Origin: Palsa-661 sp035535015
Lineage (GTDB): Bacteria; Actinomycetota; Acidimicrobiia; Acidimicrobiales; UBA8190
Reading direction: 5' to 3'
DNA: 64,000 nt
Assembly: GCA_035535015.1 (NCBI GenBank)
Contig: DATLQU010000007.1
Coordinates: forward strand, 1 to 64,000
Below the pieces are notes generated by a model, which ran no database searches, was not told where the DNA came from, and saw only the letters and a program-made list of their open reading frames with translations. Numbering within the stretch: the stretch's first letter is position 1; each line of letters opens with the position of its first letter. Made by a program: the position numbers and the translations under genes. Shown here in pieces: positions 55,105-62,771 of this stretch.

Positions 55105-56229
55105 ATGCCTCCCGAGAAGCCGCATTGGGCCGACCTCTACAAAGAGGTCGTGACCTCCGGACTGTGCACCGGGTGTGCCGCGTGCATCATCGTCTGCCCG
55201 CACGACGTCCTGCAGTACAACGATGGCGACGGTGTCTACCGGCCCTGGAAAGTGGAAGCGGACGGCGGGGCCACCGACTGCACCCACGGGGTCAAGGGTT
55301 GCACGATGTGCACGCGGGCCTGTCCCCGTTTCCGGACGTGGGAGTCGGAGATCGACACCTTCATGTTCGGTCGCGAGCGGACCGAGGACGAAGTGGCGGG
55401 TATAACGGGCGACATCCTCCTCGTCCGGGCCGCCGACCCGGCCGTGCGCGACAACGGCCAGGACGGCGGACTGGTCTCGGCCATCTTGATCTGGGCCCTC
55501 GAGCACGAGGTGATCGACGCCGCTCTGGTGTCGGCGCTCGAGGGGGACGGGACGACCTGGAAGGCGGTGCCGGCCGTGGCCCGGACGCGCCAGGAGGTCC
55601 TGGCCACCGCCGGATCGCGTTACACCTACTCGGCCAACACCTTGGCCTACCCCGCCGCCGTCGAAGCCGGGGCCGAGAAGATCGCCCTGGTCGGGATGAG
55701 CTGCCAGGCGTCGGCGCCGGCCATGATGAAGTCCCGGAAGGCCGGGAAGGTGGCGCGGCGGCTGTCACTGTCCATCGGGCTGCTGTGTTCGAAGACGTTC
55801 GACGACGCCATTTTCGAAGAGCTCTTCGAGAAGAAGTACGGGCTCACCCGGGCGGCCATCAAGAAGATCAACATCAAGGGGGTCTTTCAGATCTGGACCC
55901 ACGACGGCGAGTACCACGAGGTGTCGTTGAAGGAAGGGCATGCCTGGACCCGGGAAGGATGCAAGGCCTGCCCGGACTTCGCCGCCGAGCACGCCGACAT
56001 CTCCACCGGTGGCATCGGGGCCTTCAGTGACTGGACGTTGACCATCGTCCGGACGGACCAGGGCCGAGAGATCATGGCCGGGATGATCGCCGACGGTGTG
56101 GTCGAGACCCGGCCGGGCGACGACGATCCCGGCGCCATCGAATTGCTGCACAAACTGGCGCGGGTCTCCCGACGGCGCTGGCCGGTCACGGCTGTGGACG
56201 GCCCCCGGAGGATGCCGGCGCCGGCCTGA
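55105..56229 (+). CDS. FrhB-like coenzyme F420 oxidoreductase with ferredoxin domain
   Basis: A 374-residue iron-sulfur flavoprotein. The N-terminus has a CTGCAACIIVCPHDVL 4Fe-4S motif and a second cluster CTHGVKGCTMCTRACP, as in ferredoxins. The FrhB/FdhB part follows: NGQDGGLVSAILIWALEHEVIDAALV, GMSCQASAP, SIGLLCSKTFDD and CKACPDFAAEHADISTGGIGAFSDW. It should reduce or oxidise F420 using an iron-sulfur partner, but no FrhA/FrhG or other subunit is encoded here. The ATG at 55105 has a TACTGT hexamer just upstream. It overlaps the 3' end of the uracil-DNA glycosylase gene by 44 bases. Confidence 0.88.
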   Translation: MPPEKPHWADLYKEVVTSGLCTGCAACIIVCPHDVLQYNDGDGVYRPWKVEADGGATDCTHGVKGCTMCTRACPRFRTWESEIDTFMFGRERTEDEVAGITGDILLVRAADPAVRDNGQDGGLVSAILIWALEHEVIDAALVSALEGDGTTWKAVPAVARTRQEVLATAGSRYTYSANTLAYPAAVEAGAEKIALVGMSCQASAPAMMKSRKAGKVARRLSLSIGLLCSKTFDDAIFEELFEKKYGLTRAAIKKINIKGVFQIWTHDGEYHEVSLKEGHAWTREGCKACPDFAAEHADISTGGIGAFSDWTLTIVRTDQGREIMAGMIADGVVETRPGDDDPGAIELLHKLARVSRRRWPVTAVDGPRRMPAPA

Positions 56230-56923
56230 GTTCGTCGCCCTGCACCAGCTGGCGGGCCCGGGCGAAGACGGCGTCGAACATCGGCTCCGTCAGAGTGCCG
56301 GTGAAGGTGTTCTGCTGGCTCGGGTGGTAGGAGCACAGGACGACGCGCCCGTCGGGAGCAAGTGCTTCGACCCCGTGGCCGAACGTGGGACGGGGTCGCA
56401 GACCGAGCTCCCCGGCTACCACCTGGTAGGCGAATTGCCCGAGGACGAGGATCACTTTGCCCTCGGAGAGAAGCGCCAACTCCCGCCGGAGATAGGGCAG
56501 ACAGGCGGTGCGCTCGGCCGGGGTGGGCTTGTTCTGGGGCGGGGCGCAGCGGACGGCGGCGCAGACGTAGGCGTCCGAGAGCTCGAGACCGTCGTCCCGG
56601 GAATCACTGGTCGGCTGGTTGGCCAGGCCGGCCCGGAACATGGCGGCGAAGAGCCAGTCCCCCGAGCGGTCGCCGGTGAAGACCCGGCCCGTCCGGTTGC
56701 CGCCGTGGGCCGCCGGGGCCAGGCCGACCACCACGATCCGGGCCCGGGGATCGCCGAATCCGGGGACGGGACGCCCCCAGTAGCGCTCATTCGAGAACGA
56801 GGCCCGTTTTTCCCGGGCCACCTGCTCGCGCCAGGCCACCAGGCGCGGGCAGAGCCGGCAGGCCACGATCTCGGCCGTGAGCGCGGCCAGCTCCGGGGGG
56901 ACGGGAGCCGGCCGGGGGCGCAC
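56186..56923 (-). CDS. Family 5 uracil-DNA glycosylase (UdgB-type)
   Basis: A 245-residue uracil-DNA glycosylase. Family-5 motif A GLAPAAHGGNRTGRVFTGD and the CSYHPSQQNTFTGTLTEPMF motif (catalytic/base-pocket His) are complete. Cys residues for the 4Fe-4S cluster are CRLCPRL near residue 22 and CAAVRCAPPQNKPTPAERTACLPYL. It removes uracil and deaminated purines from DNA. The start GTG at 56923 is taken since the frame begins MRPRPAP. It converges on the FrhB-like gene with a 44-base overlap of the 3' ends, an odd but harmless arrangement. Confidence 0.9.
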   Translation of the reverse strand: MRPRPAPVPPELAALTAEIVACRLCPRLVAWREQVAREKRASFSNERYWGRPVPGFGDPRARIVVVGLAPAAHGGNRTGRVFTGDRSGDWLFAAMFRAGLANQPTSDSRDDGLELSDAYVCAAVRCAPPQNKPTPAERTACLPYLRRELALLSEGKVILVLGQFAYQVVAGELGLRPRPTFGHGVEALAPDGRVVLCSYHPSQQNTFTGTLTEPMFDAVFARARQLVQGDELRPAPASSGGRPQP

Positions 56924-56934
56924 GGCCGACAGCG

Positions 56935-56940
56935 TACGAT
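56935..56940 (+). promoter_or_regulatory. Leaderless -10 element (TACGAT)
   Basis: TACGAT ends 8 bases before the GTG at 56949; no Shine-Dalgarno site. Confidence 0.45.
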
Positions 56941-56948
56941 GACCCGGC

Positions 56949-57593
56949 GTGCCCGCCCGTCGCCCCCCGGCTCCCGCCGTCGCCCTGCTCGTCCGGCACG
57001 GACGGACGCCGACGACGGGGAAAGTCCTCCCCGGACGGGCGCCGGGACTGCATCTGTCGGACGAGGGCCGGGCCCAGGCCGACGCCGCAGCGGACCGGAT
57101 CGCCGCCCTCGGCCGTCCTCCGGTCGCCGTCTACGCCTCACCCCTCGAGAGGGCGGTGGAGACGGCCAAGCCGATCGCCTCGCGCCTCGGGCTCCGGGTC
57201 CGGATCGACAAGGGGCTGCTCGAATGCGACTTCGGTGATTGGACGGGCAAGAGCCTGCGGGTGCTGGCCCGGCGCAGCGAATGGCGGACGGTGCAGCTGC
57301 TGCCCGGTTCCTTCCGGTTCCCCGGCGGCGAATCATTCGTCGAGATGCAGATGCGGATGGTGGACGCGCTCGACCGGTTGGCCGACCGCCACCGGGGCGG
57401 CTCGTTCGTGGCCGTCTCCCACGCCGATCCCATCAAGGCCGCCGTATCGGCCACCGCCGGCGTGCCCCTCGATCTGTTCCAGCGGCTCGTCGTCTCCCCC
57501 TGCTCGGTGACCGCGCTGGTGCGGGGCGAGAATTCCAACCACGTCCTCTGCGTGAACAACACGTCTTCGCTGGCCGAGTTGGCCCTGTCGTGA
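56949..57593 (+). CDS. MSMEG_4193-family histidine phosphatase
   Basis: A 214-residue phosphoglycerate-mutase-like enzyme. ALLVRHGRTPTTGK gives the catalytic His, YASPLERAVETAKPIASRLGL the second-motif Arg, and VAVSHADPIKAAVSATAGVPL the late His. It is the first gene of the three-gene cassette with DUF3090 and SCO1664-type genes found across actinobacteria, of unknown joint role. The next gene overlaps its stop by 4 bases (GTGA). The GTG start has a TACGAT hexamer 8 bases upstream. Substrate unknown. Confidence 0.9.
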   Translation: MPARRPPAPAVALLVRHGRTPTTGKVLPGRAPGLHLSDEGRAQADAAADRIAALGRPPVAVYASPLERAVETAKPIASRLGLRVRIDKGLLECDFGDWTGKSLRVLARRSEWRTVQLLPGSFRFPGGESFVEMQMRMVDALDRLADRHRGGSFVAVSHADPIKAAVSATAGVPLDLFQRLVVSPCSVTALVRGENSNHVLCVNNTSSLAELALS

Positions 57594-58087
57594 GCCCCTC
57601 TCTCGATCTGGGCGACCTCGATCTGTTCACGGTGGGCACCGAGGGCCCGACCGGGCGACGGGTCTTCCTCTTGCAGTGCCGGGGTAGCGGCACCTTGCTG
57701 ACCTTGAAGGTGGAAAAGCAACAGATCTCAGTGTTGGCCGAGTACCTGGGTCGCCTGCTGGCCGATCTGGAGCGGCCCGGACCGCTACCGGACGGACTCG
57801 AGTTGGTCGAGCCGACCGAGCCCCACTGGGTGGTGGGCACCCTCGGGGTCAGCTACGACGACGACGTCGACCGGATCGTCCTGGTGGCCGAAGAACTGGT
57901 GGCCGACGACGAAGACGGGGACGTGGCCCGTTTCAGCATCAGCCGCGAACAGGCGGCCGCCTTCGCCGTGCGGGCCACCCTGCTGGTGGAGGCGGGCCGG
58001 CCGCCATGCCCGCTGTGCGGGTTGCCGCTCGACCCCACCGGACACCAGTGCCCCAGGACGAACGGCCACCGGCCACCGGCATCGTGA
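57590..58087 (+). CDS. DUF3090-family protein
   Basis: A 165-residue protein. SLDLGDLDLFTVGTEGPTGRRVFLLQCRGSGTLLTLKVEKQQISVLAEYL is the family opening and PHWVVGTLGVSYDDDVDRIVLVAEEL is the core; the C-terminus has a small CPLCGLPLD...HQCP zinc-ribbon. The GTG at 57590 overlaps the upstream stop (GTGA), and the downstream gene overlaps this one likewise, so the three are translationally coupled. No function is known. The frame back to 57239 is shadow of the phosphatase gene. Confidence 0.9.
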   Translation: MSPSLDLGDLDLFTVGTEGPTGRRVFLLQCRGSGTLLTLKVEKQQISVLAEYLGRLLADLERPGPLPDGLELVEPTEPHWVVGTLGVSYDDDVDRIVLVAEELVADDEDGDVARFSISREQAAAFAVRATLLVEAGRPPCPLCGLPLDPTGHQCPRTNGHRPPAS

Positions 58088-58770
58088 CCCTTCTCGCCGA
58101 GGGCGAGATCGAGATCGTGGGTCGGATGCCGTGGAGCTCGAACCAGACGTTCCTGGTCACCTGCACCTCGGGAGAGCAGCAGACGGGGGCCGTTTACAAG
58201 CCCGAGCGGGGCGAACGGCATCTGTGGGATTTTCCCGGCGCCATATTCCGGCGCGAGGTCGCCGCCTACGAGTTGTCGGCGGCGCTCGGGTGGGAGCTCG
58301 TCCCCGAGACGATCACCCGGAGCGACGCGCCCTTCGGCGAGGGATCGCTGCAGCGCTTCGTCGACGCCGACTTCTCGCAGCACCACTTCACTCTGATCGA
58401 GGACGAGCGGCACCACGAGCGGCTCCGGGTGATCTGCGCCTTCGACGTCGTGGCCAACAACGCCGATCGCAAGAGCGGGCACTGCATCCTGGGCGAGGAC
58501 GGGAAGATCTGGGCCATCGACAACGGGCTCTGCTTCCACCGCGAGCCCAAGCTGCGCACAGTCATCTGGGAGTTCGCCGGAGACCCGGTGCCCGATCCGT
58601 TGCTCGAAGATCTGAGTGCGCTGGCCGACAACATGCCCGCCTCGCTGGAGGCGTTGCTGTCCCCTACCGAGATGGATGCCGTCGGCCGGCGGGCCCGTCG
58701 GTTGGTGAAGTCAGGTCGGTTCCCCGTCCCCGACCCGAACGAGCACTGCTATCCCTGGCCGCTCATCTGA
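58084..58770 (+). CDS. SCO1664-family protein (remote PI3/4-kinase-like)
   Basis: A 228-residue protein, third member of the cassette. LAEGEIEIVGRMPWSSNQTFLV is the family start; VYKPERGERHLWDFP, LRVICAFDVVANNADRKSGHCILGEDGKIWAIDNGLCFHREPKLRT resembles the kinase-like catalytic loop (His/Asp/Asn and later Asp in AIDNG) of phosphatidylinositol kinases. Whether it binds ATP is not known. GTG 58084 overlaps the DUF3090 stop. Its stop touches the stop of the SixA-like gene with no gap. Confidence 0.88.
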   Translation: MTLLAEGEIEIVGRMPWSSNQTFLVTCTSGEQQTGAVYKPERGERHLWDFPGAIFRREVAAYELSAALGWELVPETITRSDAPFGEGSLQRFVDADFSQHHFTLIEDERHHERLRVICAFDVVANNADRKSGHCILGEDGKIWAIDNGLCFHREPKLRTVIWEFAGDPVPDPLLEDLSALADNMPASLEALLSPTEMDAVGRRARRLVKSGRFPVPDPNEHCYPWPLI

Positions 58771-59292
58771 TCAGCGGGTGGGGACGAACATCTCCTCGAG
58801 ACGTCCCGATCCGGCCACGACCTCGCTCCACGAGGCCACATCGAGGGCCACTATGGCCAGCGCCGCCGTAGGGAAACCGTCGGCCAGTCGGGCCTGGCCC
58901 ACGGCATCGTCGGCCGAGACGAGGAGCAGGGCCAGGTTGTGGAAGGTGGGATTGTGGCCGACGACCATGACGGCGTCGATTTCGTCGGGAACGAGTCGGA
59001 GGCGGTCCACGATGTCGTCGGCGTCGGCCCCGTAGAGGGCGCGTCCGATCTCGAAGGGGACGTCGTCGCCGAGCGCCTGATGGGCGGCTTCGGCGGTGGC
59101 CAGGGCGCGGGCCGCCGACGACGAGAGCACGACGTCGGGGGTGGGCCCTCCTGACGCCACCCGGTCGGCCAGGAAGGCGGCGACCTGGACGCTCTGGCGC
59201 CGACCGCGACCGGTGAGCGGGCGGCTGTGGTCGTCGCCGTCGGGCCCGTCCGACGCCGCCTTGGCGTGACGCAGGATCCAGACGTGCTTCAC
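58771..59292 (-). CDS. SixA-like histidine phosphatase
   Basis: A 173-residue single-domain phosphatase: VWILRHAKAASDG (catalytic His/Arg), SSSAARALATAEAAHQALGDD and VMVVGHNPTFHNLALLL (second His). E. coli SixA removes phosphate from the HPt domain of a sensor kinase; whether that is the role here is not known, and there is no HPt protein nearby. It is the last gene of the etfB/etfA strand, with 37 bases between them, and it is convergent to the SCO1664-type gene. Start ATG 59292 is unambiguous. Confidence 0.87.
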   Translation of the reverse strand: MKHVWILRHAKAASDGPDGDDHSRPLTGRGRRQSVQVAAFLADRVASGGPTPDVVLSSSAARALATAEAAHQALGDDVPFEIGRALYGADADDIVDRLRLVPDEIDAVMVVGHNPTFHNLALLLVSADDAVGQARLADGFPTAALAIVALDVASWSEVVAGSGRLEEMFVPTR

Positions 59293-59329
59293 GATCGAGG
59301 TTCCCGAACCCAGCCGTGCCCGGCGAGGA

Positions 59330-60301
59330 TCAGCCGCGTGCTTTCAGCGCCTCGATGAGCTTCGGGACCACCTTGTGGACGTCGCCCACGATGCCGAGGT
59401 CGGCCACCGAGAAGATGGGGGCGTCGCGGTCCTTGTTGATGGCGATGATGTTCTTGGAACCCTTCATGCCCACCAGGTGCTGGGTAGCGCCGGAGATCCC
59501 GCAGGCGATGTAGAGAGTCGGCTTGACCGTCTTGCCCGTCTGGCCCACCTGGTGCGAATACGGCACCCAGCCGGCGTCGACGATGGCCCGGCTGGCGCCG
59601 GCGGCACCGTGGAGCAACTTGGCCAGCTCGTCGATCATGGCGTAGTTCTCGGCCGCGCCCAGTCCTCGACCGCCGGAGACGACGACCTCGGCCTCGTCCA
59701 GCTTCGGCCCGGTGCGCTCCTCGACGTGACGGGCCTTGACCTTGGCCGCGTTGGAGGCGCCGAGATCGGGTGCCGGTGCCGCCGTCACCGTCGCCGCGGC
59801 ACCCCCGGCTGATTCCGCCGTGAACGACTTGGCCCGGACCACGAAGATCCACGGCCGCTCACCGGTGAAGCGGGCGGTGGCCACCTGGGCCCCGCCGAAG
59901 AGACCGTGCTGCGAGCGGACCTCGTCGCCGTCGACGGTGAGACCGACCACGTTCGTGATCACCGGACTGTCGATCTTCACTGAGAGCCGACCGGCGATGT
60001 CGCGGCCGTCATAGCTGGCCGGTATGAGGATCACGTCCGGTCTGTCGCCTGACCCGATCAGCGCGGCGATGGCACCGGCCACGGGGGCACCGGGGAGCGC
60101 ACCGTCGAGATCGCCGACGTCGTAGACACTGGCGGCGCCGAAATCGCCGAGCGTGCCGGCGACCGACGGGGTCTCGGTACCCCAGGTGACGGCGGCCACG
60201 GTGGGGCTCATGGACCGGGCCTGGGTGAGGAGCTCGAGCGTCGTGCTCGTGGGTGCCCCGTCGGCGACTTCGGCAAGGACCCAGATCTTCTCGATGGACA
60301 T
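59330..60301 (-). CDS. etfA: Electron transfer flavoprotein alpha subunit
   Basis: A 323-residue ETF alpha subunit (FixB type) that holds FAD and passes electrons from acyl-CoA dehydrogenases to ETF-quinone oxidoreductase. The C-terminal FAD-binding domain shows VVSGGRGLGAAENYAMIDELAK, GASRAIVDAGWVPYSHQVGQTGKTVKPTLYIACGISGATQHLVGM and NKDRDAPIFSVADLGIVGDVHKVVP. ATG 60301 follows AGGAG at 8 bases; the longer frame to 60547 is shadow. It lies downstream of etfB with 97 bases between, both on the minus strand. Confidence 0.95.
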   Translation of the reverse strand: MSIEKIWVLAEVADGAPTSTTLELLTQARSMSPTVAAVTWGTETPSVAGTLGDFGAASVYDVGDLDGALPGAPVAGAIAALIGSGDRPDVILIPASYDGRDIAGRLSVKIDSPVITNVVGLTVDGDEVRSQHGLFGGAQVATARFTGERPWIFVVRAKSFTAESAGGAAATVTAAPAPDLGASNAAKVKARHVEERTGPKLDEAEVVVSGGRGLGAAENYAMIDELAKLLHGAAGASRAIVDAGWVPYSHQVGQTGKTVKPTLYIACGISGATQHLVGMKGSKNIIAINKDRDAPIFSVADLGIVGDVHKVVPKLIEALKARG

Positions 60302-60398
60302 CGTGTGTACTCCTGGGAATCGTTGGTGCGAGAGGGTGGGATGCAGTGTTCGGCCGGGACGGCGACGCCGTTGCCGGCGCCCGTCACCGTGGTGAGGG

Positions 60399-61178
60399 TC
60401 AGACCAGCTTGAGCTGCTCGAGGAAGCGGATGACGTACTCGAAGCCGTCGCCTTCGTCCTCGACAATCTCGCCCGCAGCGCGCTCGTCGGCGGCGGTGAC
60501 GTCGGTGACCTCCTGGCGCGATCCCACCGGGCCCACCTGACTGGCATCGAGACCGAGGTCGGCCACCGTGAGCTGCTCGAGGGGCTTCGACTTGGCCGCC
60601 ATTATCCCCTTGAACGACGGGTACCGGGGCTCCACCACACCGGCGGTGACGGTCACCACGGCGGGAAGCGGGCACTCCACCTCGTCGTAGCCGGCTTCGG
60701 TCTGCCGGTCGACGACGACTTTGCCGTCTCCGACCGCCACCTTCTTGGCGAAGGTGATCGACGGAAGACCGAGGAGCTCGGCCAGCTGCACGGGGAAGGT
60801 CCCCGTGTACCCGTCGGTCGATTCGGTGGCGGCGATGATCAGGTCGGGCTCGGCCCGCTCGATGGCCTTGGCCAGGACCTTGGCCGTGGACAGGGCGTCG
60901 GAACCCTTGATGGCGTCGTCACTGACCAAGATGGCCTTGTCGGCACCCATGGCCAACGCCGTCCGGAGGCCGGAGGTTTCTCCGTTGGGAGCCATCGACA
61001 CCAGGGTGACGACGTCACCTCCCGCCTGGTCGGCCAGCTGGAGTCCCATCTCGACGCCATAGGCGTCGGAGTCGTCCAGGATCAACTTGCCCTGGCGGAC
61101 GAGGGTTCGGGTCTCGGGATCGAGCGCCTGCGGGGCGGCCGGATCCGGAATTTGCTTCACACAGACGACGACGTTCAT
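60399..61178 (-). CDS. etfB: Electron transfer flavoprotein beta subunit
   Basis: A 259-residue ETF beta subunit that binds AMP and pairs with etfA. VVVCVKQIPDPAAPQALDPETRTLV opens it; DAYGVEMGLQLADQAGGDVVTLVSMAP and DGYTGTFPVQLAELLGLPSITFAKKV are the ETF-beta signatures. Its ATG overlaps the stop of the GDPD gene by 4 bases (ATGA), so GDPD, etfB and etfA appear to be read together. The frame has no internal alternative start of note. Electron donors are elsewhere in the genome. Confidence 0.95.
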   Translation of the reverse strand: MNVVVCVKQIPDPAAPQALDPETRTLVRQGKLILDDSDAYGVEMGLQLADQAGGDVVTLVSMAPNGETSGLRTALAMGADKAILVSDDAIKGSDALSTAKVLAKAIERAEPDLIIAATESTDGYTGTFPVQLAELLGLPSITFAKKVAVGDGKVVVDRQTEAGYDEVECPLPAVVTVTAGVVEPRYPSFKGIMAAKSKPLEQLTVADLGLDASQVGPVGSRQEVTDVTAADERAAGEIVEDEGDGFEYVIRFLEQLKLV

Positions 61179-61984
61179 GGCGTCGATTGTCCCCGAGGAT
61201 GGGCACCCCGGACCAATCCGGCGTCGGACCGGGCCGAAACCGCCGCGTCCAACGCCTGCCGGCTCTCCTTCACCCGGTCCGAGATGACGACATCGACACC
61301 GGCGGCCGCCACGGCGGCGAGGTCGGCGTCGTCGTTCACCGTCCAGACGGCGACGGACAGGCCCAGGTCGTGGACGGCCTCCACCAGGGCAGGTGTGGCC
61401 TGGGCGTGGAAGGGATGGAGCGCCGTGCAGCCCATGGTGGCGGCTTGGCCGGCGGCCTCGGTGGCGTCGAAGGCGGGGTGGACGAGCAGGCCCAGGGGGA
61501 GAGTCGGCGCCTCCCGGTGGACGACGTGGAGACTGGCCGGCCAGAACGACGAGACGATGAGATGGGCCGGCGTGTCTTCCCGGCCGCCGACCACAGCGGC
61601 GAGGGCGGCCGCCACCTCGACGGCGGCGGTTTCGTCGGGGTCGAAGCCGGGCTCCACCGGCGCGTTCTTTATCTCGACGTTCACCGTGGCCCCGGCGCAG
61701 GCGGCGAGGGCGTCGTCCAGACCGGGAATCCAGTCGGGTAGCTCGGTGGCCCTGAGACGGTGGATGGGCCCGATGCCGGCGACCTCGGCGTCGTGGTGTA
61801 CGACCAGCCGGCCGTCGGAGGTGCGACGGACGTCGAATTCCACCCCGTCGGCCCCGAGTCTGAGGCCGGCGGCGAACGCCTCCAGGGTGTTCTCACGCCA
61901 TGGGCCCGAGCCACCACGATGCGCCAGCAGGATGGCCGGTTCACCAGACTGACGTCGGGGCCAACCGCCCACCTCTTCGATCAT
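61175..61984 (-). CDS. Glycerophosphodiester phosphodiesterase
   Basis: A 269-residue TIM-barrel enzyme that splits glycerophosphodiesters to glycerol-3-phosphate and an alcohol. AILLAHRGGSGPWRENTLEAFAAGLRLGADGVEFDVRRTSDGRLVVHHDAEV holds the metal Glu/Asp and the catalytic His pair, and VNVEIKNAPVE, SFWPASLHVVHREAP and VWTVNDDADL follow. It has no signal peptide, so it is cytoplasmic. It is the upstream gene of the etf pair and its stop overlaps etfB. The gap to whiB on the other side is AT-rich. Confidence 0.9.
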   Translation of the reverse strand: MIEEVGGWPRRQSGEPAILLAHRGGSGPWRENTLEAFAAGLRLGADGVEFDVRRTSDGRLVVHHDAEVAGIGPIHRLRATELPDWIPGLDDALAACAGATVNVEIKNAPVEPGFDPDETAAVEVAAALAAVVGGREDTPAHLIVSSFWPASLHVVHREAPTLPLGLLVHPAFDATEAAGQAATMGCTALHPFHAQATPALVEAVHDLGLSVAVWTVNDDADLAAVAAAGVDVVISDRVKESRQALDAAVSARSDAGLVRGAHPRGQSTP

Positions 61985-62032
61985 TTACCCACCATCTCCT
62001 ACTATTCCATGTCTTTTGAAGTTGTATGACGT

Positions 62033-62061
62033 TTGCATGAAATCGCGCTTGGGACTACGTT
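62033..62061 (+). promoter_or_regulatory. Candidate whiB promoter
   Basis: TTGCAT (62033-62038) and TACGTT (62056-62061) are spaced by 17 bases, about 105 bases before the whiB start, in the most AT-rich gap of the window. Confidence 0.4.
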
Positions 62062-62166
62062 CACTAACGGACAATTTCACAGGTCGCCCCACCCCTGTGG
62101 CCCCTCATGTGAACTGAATCACAAGTTCTGCGACCCCCCGCGGGCGCACGGTACCGGAGGAAGAGC

Positions 62167-62457
62167 ATGGCACTCATGTGGAACCGGTCGGTCGAATGGG
62201 ACGCCGACGATTGGCGGAACCTGGCCTCCTGTCGGCACACCGAACCCGATCTCTTCTTCCCGGTAGGCACGACCGGTCCGGCCATCGAGCAGATCGAGGC
62301 GGCCAAGCGGGTCTGTGACGACTGCGAGGCGCACGAGCCGTGCCTCGAATTCGCCCTCGCCACCAACCAGGAGTCGGGGATCTGGGGCGGCACCTCGGAA
62401 GAGGAGCGCCGCAAGCTCCGCAAAGCCTGGCTGGCGGCGCGCCGCCGGGCGTCCTGA
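62167..62457 (+). CDS. WhiB-family iron-sulfur transcriptional regulator
   Basis: A 96-residue actinobacterial regulator. The four Cys ligands of the 4Fe-4S cluster are NLASCRHTEPDLFFP (one), VCDDCEAHEPCLEF (three), and GIWGGTSEEERRKLR is the G[VI]WGG turn plus basic tail that contacts DNA or sigma factor. The ATG is preceded by GGAGGAAGAGC. It is compact, with no N-terminal extension, nearest in form to the WhiB1/WhmD type; the exact paralog is not decidable. Found only in Actinomycetota, so it supports the host assignment. Confidence 0.95.
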   Translation: MALMWNRSVEWDADDWRNLASCRHTEPDLFFPVGTTGPAIEQIEAAKRVCDDCEAHEPCLEFALATNQESGIWGGTSEEERRKLRKAWLAARRRAS

Positions 62458-62771
62458 CCACATCGCTCCTCCGGGGCCGCCGGTCGCTGCCCGGCTGACG
62501 TCCTCAACGCTTCTTCCACTTCGGGCCCTCATGCACCCAAGGGCCCTCCTGATCATCCCCGGGCCCTCCTGATCATCCCCGGGCCCTCCTGGACATCCCC
62601 GGGCCCTCCTGATCATCCCGGGCCTTCCTGATCATCCCGGCCCTCCTGATCTCACTCTCCGCGTCCATCCTTCTGGCGCCATGCCCGCTTGGATCCTTCC
62701 GCTCAAGCCTTGACCTGCTCCGGCCGACACTGTCGGTGGTCATTGGACACGGAGGTGAGGGAGGAGCGCCG
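62458..62771. other. Gap between whiB and the HD-GYP gene
   Basis: This 314-base stretch carries the 20/19-bp tandem repeat at 62523-62650 and no gene. The repeat is listed separately. Confidence 0.6.
62523..62650 (+). repeat. 20-bp tandem repeat array (about six units)
   Basis: The unit GGGCCCTCCTGATCATCCCC occurs at 62541 and 62561, with one variant at 62581 (TGGACA), then 19-base units at 62601 and 62620 and degenerate ends. Each unit holds two small palindromes, GGGCCC and TGATCA, so the array could form hairpins or bind a dimeric protein. It lies between whiB and an HD-GYP gene in the same direction. Confidence 0.85.

Noticed and set aside
62523..62650. CRISPR array
   Set aside because: The repeat units abut with no spacers and no cas genes are present; it is a simple tandem repeat.
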